NCBI RefSeq assembly: GCF_030730925.1
Contig: NZ_JAVAMB010000020.1
Location: 1-64,000 of the forward strand
Origin: Flavobacterium sp. DG2-3
Lineage (GTDB): Bacteria; Bacteroidota; Bacteroidia; Flavobacteriales; Flavobacteriaceae
DNA length: 64,000 nucleotides
Direction of reading: 5' to 3'
Below are positions 26,209-35,454 of this stretch, piece by piece. The notes under the pieces were generated by a model that was given only the letters and a program-made list of their open reading frames with translations, did not search any database and was not told where the DNA came from. Numbering within the stretch: the first letter of the stretch is position 1; every line of letters starts with the position of its first letter. Both the position numbers and the translations under genes were made by a program.

Positions 26209-27951
26209 CTAGTATCCTTCGTTCTGAACTAGATATCCTGGCGTATTTGAAGCTCCGTCAATTGCTTTTTGAGGAATCGGGAACAATCTTTTCTTTACAT
26301 CAGTATCTGTTTTTTCTGTCCATTTATCTTCAAAATGGCTGAAACGAATTTGAGTATTTCTTCTCAAACCTTCCCAGTAAAATTCAAAACCATATTCTCT
26401 ATACAAAATATCTAAATTGATTGCAGGAAGTGCAGCAGGAATTGGAGCACGAGCCGTTCTTGACGTTCTAACCGTATTCATATCTGCTAATGCACCTGCG
26501 TTATCGCCTTTTCTAAGTTTAGCTTCAGCACGCATCATCAAGATTTCAGCATATCTTAGCAAAACCATATCTACACTACTAAAGTTATTTCCGTCTGGAG
26601 ACGTGTGGCTAAATTGGTATTTAGATACTCTATAACCAGAATAGTGCATACTTCCTTCTTTTGTAAAATCAACTTTAAGCGTCAAGTTAACATAGCCCAC
26701 ATTTTTATCTGGTCCGTTTCCTTTAATTTGTTTAACTGGGTAGATTCTGTAACCCGTATCACATTTGTAAAACGCTCCGTTAGCATCTTTTCTAGCAGCC
26801 CACGGAATACCTCTCATAATTCCTCTGTCGATTTCAAAGTCTTCTGCTTTAACACAGTAGTAATGGTTCTCATCATTTAAAGGACTAAATCCTGTAAGAT
26901 CTTTTAAGTTAGCAGGCACTTTTGCGTTGTTTTTATAAAACCTGGCATCAGCATCTGCAGGGTCTACAGATCCGTAAGCATCAACCCAAGTTTGATAAAA
27001 ATCAGATGTAATAGCTGGTCCGTCAGTTCCGTCAGCATCAATTTTTTCAGGTCTTGGAAACATTGAGCCAGGAATTGACCAATAAGCCCAACGATTGTGT
27101 TCTTCTTTAATAACACCACGCTGATCTAATGCAAAAATGACTTCTTTATTTGTATTGTTATTATCATCAAATAAATCAAAATATTCAGGAGATAAACTGA
27201 ATTTACCTGAGTTCACAATATTATCGGTGTATTTGATTACTTTATCCATATCTGCTGGAGCAAATGATGGCGTACCATAAGGATCACGATAAACAGCTGC
27301 ATTCAAATACAATCTAGAAAGAAGTCCCCAAACTGCAGCTTGCGTCATTCTTCCAGGCCCTTTATCTTTATTGATTACATCAGCAACAGCTAATAAATCG
27401 CTTTCAATATAACTAACAGCATCTGCGCCACGAATTATTTCTGAGTTTACTTTAGATGATTCTTTTTTAAATACAATTCCCCAGTTATCTAAGGTCATCA
27501 TGTTTAAGTAAGCTCTTAAAGCTTTCATTTCATAAAGAGCTCCCTGCGCTTCTGTATTTCCAGCTTCTGCAAGAGGAGTCAATACTTCAATTGCTGTTAA
27601 TGTTCTAGAAAGATTTATGGTTACTTCATTCCAAGTACTTGATACCAAATCATTTGTAGGGGTCGTTGTATGTGCGTGAACTGCTAAATATTTACCGCCA
27701 TCATACCAGTCTGTACCACCTCTGTAAGGCAAAATACCTTCATCACTAGCAATTAACTGTAAACCAAAATTGTTTGTATGTATCCAAGTTGATTTTAATT
27801 GACCATAAGCTGGAGCAATGGCTCCGTTAACCGCCTCTGCTTGTCCTATTCCGTTTAAAGATTCATCTAATACTTTTTCTTCTAAGTCTGTACAACTCCA
27901 AGTAAATAATAAACTGAATGCAATGGCTCCTACTATTATTTTATTTTTCAT
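26209..27951 (-). CDS. SusD/RagB family glycan-binding lipoprotein
   Basis: The 580-residue outer-membrane lipoprotein has lipobox F-T-W-S-C (Cys20). The protein shows the SusD tetratricopeptide-like helices in the N-terminal half (A-L-Y-E-M-K-A-L-R-A-Y-L-N-M) and the family C-terminal block L-L-R-Y-A-E-I-L-M-M-R-A-E-A, then Y-R-E-Y-G-F-E-F-Y-W-E-G-L-R. It caps the SusC channel and binds the incoming oligosaccharide at the cell surface. It follows susC by 17 bp in the same operon. Confidence 0.95.
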   Translation of the reverse strand: MKNKIIVGAIAFSLLFTWSCTDLEEKVLDESLNGIGQAEAVNGAIAPAYGQLKSTWIHTNNFGLQLIASDEGILPYRGGTDWYDGGKYLAVHAHTTTPTNDLVSSTWNEVTINLSRTLTAIEVLTPLAEAGNTEAQGALYEMKALRAYLNMMTLDNWGIVFKKESSKVNSEIIRGADAVSYIESDLLAVADVINKDKGPGRMTQAAVWGLLSRLYLNAAVYRDPYGTPSFAPADMDKVIKYTDNIVNSGKFSLSPEYFDLFDDNNNTNKEVIFALDQRGVIKEEHNRWAYWSIPGSMFPRPEKIDADGTDGPAITSDFYQTWVDAYGSVDPADADARFYKNNAKVPANLKDLTGFSPLNDENHYYCVKAEDFEIDRGIMRGIPWAARKDANGAFYKCDTGYRIYPVKQIKGNGPDKNVGYVNLTLKVDFTKEGSMHYSGYRVSKYQFSHTSPDGNNFSSVDMVLLRYAEILMMRAEAKLRKGDNAGALADMNTVRTSRTARAPIPAALPAINLDILYREYGFEFYWEGLRRNTQIRFSHFEDKWTEKTDTDVKKRLFPIPQKAIDGASNTPGYLVQNEGY

Positions 27952-27968
27952 GTTATATTATTTTTTTA

Positions 27969-30938
27969 TTAAAATGCCACATTTAGACCAAATACAATGG
28001 TTCTCGCTCTTGGATAACTGAAATAGTCAATACCAAAAGACTGAATTTCTCCAACAGAAGTACCTGTATTTAATTCTGGATCATAACCGCTGTATCTTGT
28101 AATTACAAATAGGTTTTGTCCTGTTACAGAAAGACGAATGTTATCCATTACATCTCCTAATCCAATTAATCTCGGACTTAAATTATATCCTAGTGTAGCA
28201 TTGTTTAATCTTAAGAAACCTCCATCTTCTAAATATCTTGTAGAAACCGTATTAGAGTTTGTAGATGCTTCATTTAAATATTGTGTAGCTCTGTCTGTAG
28301 TATTAAAAGAGTTAGCCAAATTTCCTCTGTTGAATGATGACATTGCAACGTGGTTGTAAATTTTATTACCTCCTACACCATTAAAATTAGCTCCGAAATC
28401 AAAGTTTTTATATCTTAAATTCAAATAGAAAGCATAGATATAATCTGGTAAAGCGCTTCCTGCAACTATACGGTCATCATCAAGAATTTTTCCGTCTCCA
28501 TTTGTATCAGCAAACTGATTTAAACCGTCAGGACCAATTCCTGTAAAGTCAAGCATATAGAATGAACCAATTGGCTGATTGTTAATGATACCATTAATAG
28601 TTGCTCCAGATTGTCCGCCTCCTTGCGCACCTCCAGTTGTCAATATTTTATAAGCAGAATTTTCTACTCTGTTTTTTGTAAAAGAGATGTTACCTCCAAT
28701 GCTATAAGAGAAATCACGGCTTCTATCGCTGCTGTAATCTAAAGCTACCTCAATACCATTGTTTTTAATTTCCATATTAGGAATATTGGTATAATACATC
28801 GGTACAGGCTGAATAGGATCTGTCGGTGCAATTTGAAGCAATAGTTTACTTGAAACTTTGTTAAAATAATCAACAGTACCTGATAATCTATTATTAAATA
28901 AACTAAAATCAAGACCTACGTTTGTTTGTGTTGAAACCTCCCACTGAATATCTGGATTAGCCAAACGTGTAAAGATTGTTCCGTATGGATAACTTGCTAA
29001 ATCTACAGCAGACGGATCAAGCGGATAGGTATTGTTTCCTGAATTACTTTCTGTATAACTTGCTTTAGTAATCTTAGAAGGAATTTCCTGAGATCCAGTT
29101 TGTCCCCAGCTCGCTCTTAACTTAAGGTTGTTTAATGTTTGAGAGTCTTTTAAAAATTCTTCTTTTGTAATATTCCATCCTAAGGCAACAGATGGGAAGT
29201 ATCCGTATCTGTTATTTTCTCCAAATTTAGAAGAACCGTCAGCACGCATAGTAGCAGTAAGAAGATATTTATTGTCATAAGCGTAGTTTAATCTTCCGAA
29301 GAAAGACTGCAACTCATTTTCTACAGCAGATGAAGATTTGCTCACAAGCTCACTTGCTGCTCCAATCTGATTTTTTGGTTCAACACCATTATTAGGAAAA
29401 CCTCTAAAGTTGTAATTCTTTTGATTTACTTGGATTTTTTGATAAGATTGACCTGCAAGAACTGTAAAACTATGCGCTTTTTTATTAAAATTATACGTTA
29501 ATGTATTTTCGTATAAAACGTTATTATTATTAGTCGCAATATTATTTACAGTACCCAAAGTTGTATTAGTAGCAGATGCGTACGGTAAAACTTGAATATC
29601 TCTTTCTGACATGGAGTAATCTACACCAAGATTGAATTTATACGTTAATCCTTTTACAAATTCAAATGATGGAGAAATATTTGCCAAAATACGATTGTTG
29701 GTTGTTTCATCAGAATATAAGCTCTGACTGATCATCGGATTTAAAATATCATTGCTTAAATTAACATTTGGCTGTCCGTTAACATAAACTGCATCCGTAG
29801 GATTCATTGTCAACATATTTCCAACTACACTTCTAGCATCTGGTCTTGAGTTGTCCAGTTTAGTTGCTGTCATGTTAAAAGCAATATTAAATTTATCATT
29901 AAGTGCTTTCTGATTTAAATTTAAACGTCCTGTATAACGCTTTAAATCACTATTCTGTAAAACACCTTGCTGGCTATCTGCACCTAATGAAGCGGCATAA
30001 GTAGATTTGTCTGTTCCTCCGCTCATAGATAAATTAAGATTTTGAGAAACACCAGTTCTTGTCAATTCATCTTGCCAGTCTGTATTTGCTCCACCGTCAA
30101 GTAAAGTTCCGTTTACAGCTGCAACACTTCTTCTAAATTCATCAGCACTAAAAACATCTACTTTATTTGCCAAAGTCGAAATTCCTGTAGTCATAGAAAG
30201 ATCAATTTTAGTCTGTCCTTTTGATCCTTTTTTAGTTGTAATTACAATTACTCCATTAGCCGCTCTCGAACCGTAAATTGCAGATGCAGATGCATCTTTA
30301 AGAACTTCGATACTTTCGATATCCTGCGGATTAATAAAGTTCATTGGGTTAGAAGCTACTCCTGTTGTAGAATTGTCTAATGCAAATCCGTCAACTACAT
30401 AAAGTGGTGTAGTTCCCGAACGTAAACTTCCTGCTCCACGAATAATAATATCTTGAGCTGCACCAGGCTCACCACTTGCTGCAACAACGTTAACTCCGGC
30501 AACTTTACCCTGAATCAATTGTCCTGCATTAGATACGACTCCTTTGTTAAAATTTTCGCTTTTTACAGAACCAATTGCTCCTGTAACATCAGATTTCTTT
30601 TGAGAACCGTAACCTACAACTACCACTTCATTAAGAGTACTCACCTCTTCTGCTAATGAAACAGTTAATTTTTGAGTTCCAGAAAAAGAAACCTCTTTCT
30701 TTTGGAATCCTACGTAAGAAAAAACTAAAACACCTGAGTTTTGCTGTGATTTAATTACAAATTTTCCATCAAAATCAGTTGTCACAGCTCCTCTTGGTTC
30801 TCCTTTAATAAATACAGAGACTCCAGGAACTGGTATTTTTTCAACATCAGAAACTACAGCTCCCGATACATTTACTTGTGCATAGGAATATGACATACAT
30901 CCTAAAACAAGAATTAAAAATGCATAAATTTTTTTCAT
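27969..30938 (-). CDS. SusC/RagA family TonB-dependent transporter
   Basis: The 989-residue protein has a signal peptide ending S-Y-A-Q and an N-terminal carboxypeptidase-regulatory-like domain (about 22-100). The SusC signature V-V-V-G-Y-G-S-Q-K-K and plug (about 110-225, with L-Y-V-V-D-G and I-Y-G-S-R-A-A-N-G-V-I) follow, then the 22-strand barrel ending in an aromatic residue. It imports oligosaccharides across the outer membrane using TonB energy. It pairs with the SusD gene; the hybrid-type regulator lies 175 bp upstream on the same strand. Confidence 0.96.
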   Translation of the reverse strand: MKKIYAFLILVLGCMSYSYAQVNVSGAVVSDVEKIPVPGVSVFIKGEPRGAVTTDFDGKFVIKSQQNSGVLVFSYVGFQKKEVSFSGTQKLTVSLAEEVSTLNEVVVVGYGSQKKSDVTGAIGSVKSENFNKGVVSNAGQLIQGKVAGVNVVAASGEPGAAQDIIIRGAGSLRSGTTPLYVVDGFALDNSTTGVASNPMNFINPQDIESIEVLKDASASAIYGSRAANGVIVITTKKGSKGQTKIDLSMTTGISTLANKVDVFSADEFRRSVAAVNGTLLDGGANTDWQDELTRTGVSQNLNLSMSGGTDKSTYAASLGADSQQGVLQNSDLKRYTGRLNLNQKALNDKFNIAFNMTATKLDNSRPDARSVVGNMLTMNPTDAVYVNGQPNVNLSNDILNPMISQSLYSDETTNNRILANISPSFEFVKGLTYKFNLGVDYSMSERDIQVLPYASATNTTLGTVNNIATNNNNVLYENTLTYNFNKKAHSFTVLAGQSYQKIQVNQKNYNFRGFPNNGVEPKNQIGAASELVSKSSSAVENELQSFFGRLNYAYDNKYLLTATMRADGSSKFGENNRYGYFPSVALGWNITKEEFLKDSQTLNNLKLRASWGQTGSQEIPSKITKASYTESNSGNNTYPLDPSAVDLASYPYGTIFTRLANPDIQWEVSTQTNVGLDFSLFNNRLSGTVDYFNKVSSKLLLQIAPTDPIQPVPMYYTNIPNMEIKNNGIEVALDYSSDRSRDFSYSIGGNISFTKNRVENSAYKILTTGGAQGGGQSGATINGIINNQPIGSFYMLDFTGIGPDGLNQFADTNGDGKILDDDRIVAGSALPDYIYAFYLNLRYKNFDFGANFNGVGGNKIYNHVAMSSFNRGNLANSFNTTDRATQYLNEASTNSNTVSTRYLEDGGFLRLNNATLGYNLSPRLIGLGDVMDNIRLSVTGQNLFVITRYSGYDPELNTGTSVGEIQSFGIDYFSYPRARTIVFGLNVAF

Positions 30939-30961
30939 TTAAAATACTTTTTTTGTTTTGC

Positions 30962-30969
30962 CAAAAGTA
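30962..30969 (-). promoter_or_regulatory. Possible -7 element of the susCD promoter
   Basis: On the minus strand TACTTTTG (30969-30962) fits TAnnTTTG and lies 24 bp before the susC ATG. A TTG is present upstream (30987-30985), but only 15 nt away, shorter than usual. A weak -33 region would fit an activator-dependent promoter. The adjacent CCTC-CAAGA-GGAGG patch (30981-30993) could be part of the regulator's site. Confidence 0.4.
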
Positions 30970-31113
30970 TCTTAACGATCCCTCCAAGAGGAGGATTTTT
31001 GTTTTTCAAAAGAGGACTTTTAATTCAATTTAGGATATAATTAACATCAAAAAAGGGGTGTTTTTGCTCATTAACTTTACCCTAACTTTCTGTAAATACA
31101 GTCCTAACAAAAC

Positions 31114-34100
31114 CTAGAGAGATAACTCCTTATATTCTTTCGGACTTTTTCCAAAATACTTCTTAAAAGAGCGTCCAAAATATTTCGGATCATTGTAACC
31201 GCACTCAAAACTGATTTCCGAAATGTTCAATTTCTTCGTTTTAAGCAACATTTCTGCTTTCTGAAGGCGAAGTGACATTAAAATATCTGACGGAGACTGA
31301 TTTAAAGTTTCTTTAAATAAGCGATAGCATTTTACTCGTGAAATTCCTAATTCGTCTGCCAACAATTCTACATTAAATATAGGATTCTGCAATTGCTTTC
31401 TAATAATTTCTAAAGCCCTTTTCAAAAGTTTTTCATTTGCAGTAATATGTTCATTGTCTTCTGTCAAAATCTCAAATATTTTCTGCTGAATTTTATATTC
31501 TCGTACCGGTTCTTGATTCTGGTCGATCAAGCTGTCTATTTTTTTCTTTATGAATGAAGCGCGAGCAGGAAGTTTAATATGCGTATCAATGCCTAATTCT
31601 AATAACTGTTCGTCAAGTTCATAATTGATATCTTCAGAAATATAAATCAGCGGAATTTTTACATTTGTATTTTCTTTATTTGATTTTAAAAAGTGAAGCA
31701 ATTCTTTGGAGAATTCTGCCTGATAAAAAACGATAGCCGAAATTTCACTGTGTTTAATTACGGCGTTTAGATTAGAAACCGAATTTTCAAACATTAAGTT
31801 ATAATTTTCGCTTTCTAAAACCTGATTTGCAGCAGGATTATTATATTCGTCACTAAAAACCAAAAGACATTTTTTATCTTCAGAAAATTGCTCCTGAGAA
31901 TTGAAATTTTTCCACGAAATGGTTTCTTTTAAACTTAAATCTTCTTCTACAGCTTGTATCGGAATACGCAAAACTGCCTTGAAATGCTCTTCTGACGAAT
32001 ACAGCACTTCTCCTTCTAAATCTTGCAATAAAACCTGCAATGCTCTAAAATATGGACTGTAATGTGAAATATTGTACCAGTTGTTTTTTAAAATAACACT
32101 ATCAGAAGTGGTTTTGATTTCCAGATAATTTTTTTCATAGCCAATCGTAATTTTCAAAGTGCTGTCTTTATCTGAATATTTGCTTAAATCATTAAAAAAA
32201 TATTGAAGCGAGAGTTTTAAACGAAGCAAATCTACAGCCGCGAAATAATCTTGATTCGTTATTTCGCAATTGAAATTCACTTGATTTATTTGAAGGTCTT
32301 TTTTCAATTTCTCGACATTATTTTTTAATACCGGAAATAAATTTGTCGCCGTCTTTTTTAAAGGTCCAAGTTCTTTTACATGTTCCAAGTAATTCCATTC
32401 TGATATTAAATTGACCAATTTTCCAGACTGAATCGTTAAGTCTTTGTGCGCTTCTGTATCTTTTTTAAATGAACTTGAAATTTTAATTATTTGCGAAATG
32501 GGTTCTTGAAATTCAGCCAGCATAAAAGTTTTAAATTTCTCGATTTCAAAATTTTCGTTTTTTAAATTGCTGTGCAGAATCAAGAGTTTTTCTTTCTGCT
32601 CTACTATTTTCTTATTCTTCTGATCCAGTTCATTGTTAATCTCTTCCAGATTTTTTTTCTGATTTTCAATAACTGTCGTTCGCGCTTTTACGAGATCTTC
32701 CAGATACTTTTGCTGAGAAAGAACCGCTTTGTTTTTGACATACATAACCACCACACAAACAATAAGCACAAAACCAATTAAAAAAACATAAAACAATCCC
32801 GATTCATAAAACGCTGCACCAATTTGCAGTTCAAAAAAGACAGGTTCAACAGTTCCATTTTTTCCTTGTTTTATTAAAAACCGATGTTTGCCAGACGATA
32901 AATCGGTATACTCAATTTTATTGTTTGGAGGCAATAAAACCCAGTCGTCATCTTCTCCTTCTAGTTTGTAATAGATATTCGCTTTTTTATTTCTTGGAAA
33001 TAAAATTGGTATTACTTCTATTTCCAATTCATTATTGCTAAAACTCTTTTCAATGGTTTTCAAATAATTTTCGTTACCATCTATTTTCAGTTTTATTTTG
33101 GCTTGAGCATTATCACAATAAATAGTGCTTGGATTAAAATAATTCAGTCCGCCAACTCCTCCAAAAAACATATTTCCTTTAGAATCCTGATAATAAGCTC
33201 CTTCAGAAAATTCGGGAGCCTGCCATCCATACGACGGATTATAAGAATCAACATTGTAGCTTTTTTTATGAATAGAAGCAATTCCTTTTGTAGTGCTGAC
33301 CCAAATTTTATCACCGTTATCAATAAGCCCATAAACCATGTGGCTCGGAAGTCCGTCATTCTCAGTAAAATTTTTTATTAGCCCCTTTTTTTTATTAAAA
33401 ATACTCACACCACCAAGAGAAGCAATCCAGTAATTATCGGTTTGTTTGTCAACAAAAACAGAATAAATGCTATTGCCTAAAATTCCATCTTTTGCAGTAA
33501 TATTTCTTAAAGTACCTGTATTTAAATCAAAAACAATTACCCCACTGTTTTCTGTTGCCAATATAAGATTCTGATTGTTTTTTCTAACACATCTGATGTG
33601 GTATTTATTTAGCAACTCCTGCCCTTTAAATTTTTCAAATTTTCCTGACAGCAAATTAAATTTTGCCAGACCTCCCCAACAGCCCATCCAAATCTGTTTG
33701 TTCTGGTCTTCGCACATCGAGTAACATCTGGCAATAGACAAACCTGGGATACCGCTATTCTCGTAACTTGTATAGCTATTGTCTTTAATTCGCAAAATAC
33801 CTTTGTACGTTCCTGCCCAAACTGTTCCGTCGCTTGCCGTAAACAAAGTTCTAATACGCTCCCAATCGGGAACAGACGCAGCCTGATTAATTTTAAATTT
33901 TTCGAAAAAACCATTTCCTTCATTAAGATAGTAAAGACCTCTCGTGTAGAATCCGAGCCAGATTTTGCCTTTGGCGTCTTTGGTAACGGCTCTGATGGTT
34001 TCGGCTGGCAGATTGGGCTGTTTGACAGGATGCGGCGCGATCAAGTTTATTTTTTCAGAACCAGTGTATGCCATGCTTAAACCTCCGTCTTTTAACCCGA

Positions 34101-34809
34101 GCCAAATATTTCCGAAATCATCTTCATGAAGCGCTTCTATTTCATTGCTTTTAAAAGAATACGGCGAATATAAATCGGACGTAAAATGCTTTATATTTTC
34201 TTCGGAGTCATTTGTAATGATATAAATTCCATTTTCGCGCGTAGCAAACCAAATATTACCCTCTTTATCTTTTAAAATATCGTTGATGGTCAGTCTCGGA
34301 TATTTTCTTAGCAGTATATTTTTAAGATTGGTAAAATCGGTTGATCTTACTTTGTTATAAGCAATTACAGAAAAAGAGTTGTTTTTAAATTCGTAATAAC
34401 CATCCTTGGTCTGAACCACTATATTTCCTTTTTCAGACAAATGAATATCTTTCGGAATACTTTTAAATTTGAAATTTCTAAACTCGTGTTGTCCTAAATA
34501 CTGATTGATATGCCCTTCTTTTGTAATGAGCCAAATAGTACCCGCAGCATCTTTTTCTAATTTGGTAACGTAGTTGCTAGAAATCGTTTTATCGTTATTT
34601 TGGTCGTTTTTATAAATCTTGAAATTATAACCATCAAAGTAGTTTAGACCATCCCAAGTAGCAATCCATAAGCCTCCGTTGCTGTCATTTTCTACATCAT
34701 TTACCGAGTTGTTGGACAACCCTTGATTTGTTGTAAAATTTTCGAACTTAATCTGCTGTCCAAAGGCGAATACATTAAAAATAAAGAAGAAAAATAAAGA
34801 CCTGATCAT
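31114..34809 (-). CDS. Hybrid two-component-type regulator (beta-propeller, degenerate kinase and receiver, AraC)
   Basis: The protein has 1231 residues from the ATG at 34809, which starts a signal peptide ending A-F-G-Q-Q; an upstream ATG at 34845 adds 12 residues. The periplasmic part has Reg_prop propeller repeats (G-N-I-W-L-G-L-K-D-G-G-L-type) to about residue 590, a Y_Y_Y domain and then a transmembrane helix near 680-700. The cytoplasmic part has a coiled coil, a kinase-like region, a receiver-like region and a C-terminal AraC domain (last 105 residues, F-N-V-E-L-L-A-D-E-L-G-I-S-R). The H-box aligns as A-E-F-Q-E-P-I, with Ala765 where His is expected; the kinase lacks a clear D-x-G-x-G box. 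The receiver strand reads A-I-V-F-Y-Q, without the acceptor Asp. It probably controls susCD. Confidence 0.88.
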   Translation of the reverse strand: MIRSLFFFFIFNVFAFGQQIKFENFTTNQGLSNNSVNDVENDSNGGLWIATWDGLNYFDGYNFKIYKNDQNNDKTISSNYVTKLEKDAAGTIWLITKEGHINQYLGQHEFRNFKFKSIPKDIHLSEKGNIVVQTKDGYYEFKNNSFSVIAYNKVRSTDFTNLKNILLRKYPRLTINDILKDKEGNIWFATRENGIYIITNDSEENIKHFTSDLYSPYSFKSNEIEALHEDDFGNIWLGLKDGGLSMAYTGSEKINLIAPHPVKQPNLPAETIRAVTKDAKGKIWLGFYTRGLYYLNEGNGFFEKFKINQAASVPDWERIRTLFTASDGTVWAGTYKGILRIKDNSYTSYENSGIPGLSIARCYSMCEDQNKQIWMGCWGGLAKFNLLSGKFEKFKGQELLNKYHIRCVRKNNQNLILATENSGVIVFDLNTGTLRNITAKDGILGNSIYSVFVDKQTDNYWIASLGGVSIFNKKKGLIKNFTENDGLPSHMVYGLIDNGDKIWVSTTKGIASIHKKSYNVDSYNPSYGWQAPEFSEGAYYQDSKGNMFFGGVGGLNYFNPSTIYCDNAQAKIKLKIDGNENYLKTIEKSFSNNELEIEVIPILFPRNKKANIYYKLEGEDDDWVLLPPNNKIEYTDLSSGKHRFLIKQGKNGTVEPVFFELQIGAAFYESGLFYVFLIGFVLIVCVVVMYVKNKAVLSQQKYLEDLVKARTTVIENQKKNLEEINNELDQKNKKIVEQKEKLLILHSNLKNENFEIEKFKTFMLAEFQEPISQIIKISSSFKKDTEAHKDLTIQSGKLVNLISEWNYLEHVKELGPLKKTATNLFPVLKNNVEKLKKDLQINQVNFNCEITNQDYFAAVDLLRLKLSLQYFFNDLSKYSDKDSTLKITIGYEKNYLEIKTTSDSVILKNNWYNISHYSPYFRALQVLLQDLEGEVLYSSEEHFKAVLRIPIQAVEEDLSLKETISWKNFNSQEQFSEDKKCLLVFSDEYNNPAANQVLESENYNLMFENSVSNLNAVIKHSEISAIVFYQAEFSKELLHFLKSNKENTNVKIPLIYISEDINYELDEQLLELGIDTHIKLPARASFIKKKIDSLIDQNQEPVREYKIQQKIFEILTEDNEHITANEKLLKRALEIIRKQLQNPIFNVELLADELGISRVKCYRLFKETLNQSPSDILMSLRLQKAEMLLKTKKLNISEISFECGYNDPKYFGRSFKKYFGKSPKEYKELSL

Positions 34810-34944
34810 TGTGTAGTAATTTAACCCACAAGTATACAATCGCAAGGTAAATGGAATATAAAGCGTAGGTTAAGTTAAAAAGATGGCGGTAAATATATCC
34901 TAAAACTTATAAGAATTAGATAAATAATATTTTGCCATATAACT

Positions 34945-34972
34945 AAAAAGCCAGAAATAGTTCTGGCTTTTT
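34945..34972 (-). terminator. Terminator after the RraB-like gene
   Basis: Perfect 12-bp stem AAAAAGCCAGAA / TTCTGGCTTTTT with a 4-nt loop, 26 bp beyond the stop of the RraB-like gene on the minus strand. It isolates this gene from the hybrid regulator downstream. Confidence 0.8.
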
Positions 34973-34997
34973 AATTTTTTAGAATAAATTGAAATCA

Positions 34998-35399
34998 TTA
35001 TTTCTGAGGGACAATCGTCCAAGAATCAAATTTGCAATCGTGTTTGTATCCTAGTTCGCACATTTCCGTAACCCATTGACTTAATGACTCATGCATCATC
35101 TTAATCTCTGTAGTCTTCCCAGAAATTACAAATAAATTTTTATCCTGTTGTGCGGCTTCATAGTTTACAATGTAACTCTTGCTATGCAATTCTTTTTTCA
35201 ATTCCTGTGCTTTTTCAAGCGTGTCCGAATTAAAAAAATAATCAATTTTCAATTCATCTTCTTCTTCTACTGCAGCATCTCTCAAACTAACAAGTGATTC
35301 TGTTGCAAGTCTCAAATGTCTTAAAAGATTGGTGTCAAAATCATTTTCAGAAACTAGACGTTTCTGTTTTTTAGGCTTCAAAAAACTTAAAATTTCCAT
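34998..35399 (-). CDS. RraB-like protein (ribonuclease E inhibitor RraB family)
   Basis: The 133-residue cytoplasmic protein has no signal. The C-terminal 85 or so residues show the RraB pattern: a Y-F-F-N-S-D strand, a helix with A-x-E-L-K-K-E-L, then strands ending in L-F-V-I-S-G, and a closing helix-strand with H-D-C-K-F-D-S-W. In Proteobacteria RraB modulates RNase E; whether this homologue does so is unknown. It is flanked by its own terminator and a 55-bp gap to the AraC gene upstream, so it may be monocistronic or share that transcript. Confidence 0.7.
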   Translation of the reverse strand: MEILSFLKPKKQKRLVSENDFDTNLLRHLRLATESLVSLRDAAVEEEDELKIDYFFNSDTLEKAQELKKELHSKSYIVNYEAAQQDKNLFVISGKTTEIKMMHESLSQWVTEMCELGYKHDCKFDSWTIVPQK

Positions 35400-35454
35400 T
35401 ATATGGTTTGTTATTTAGATTACTTGTTTTGGCAGTTCTGATGTTATGCTTTTG

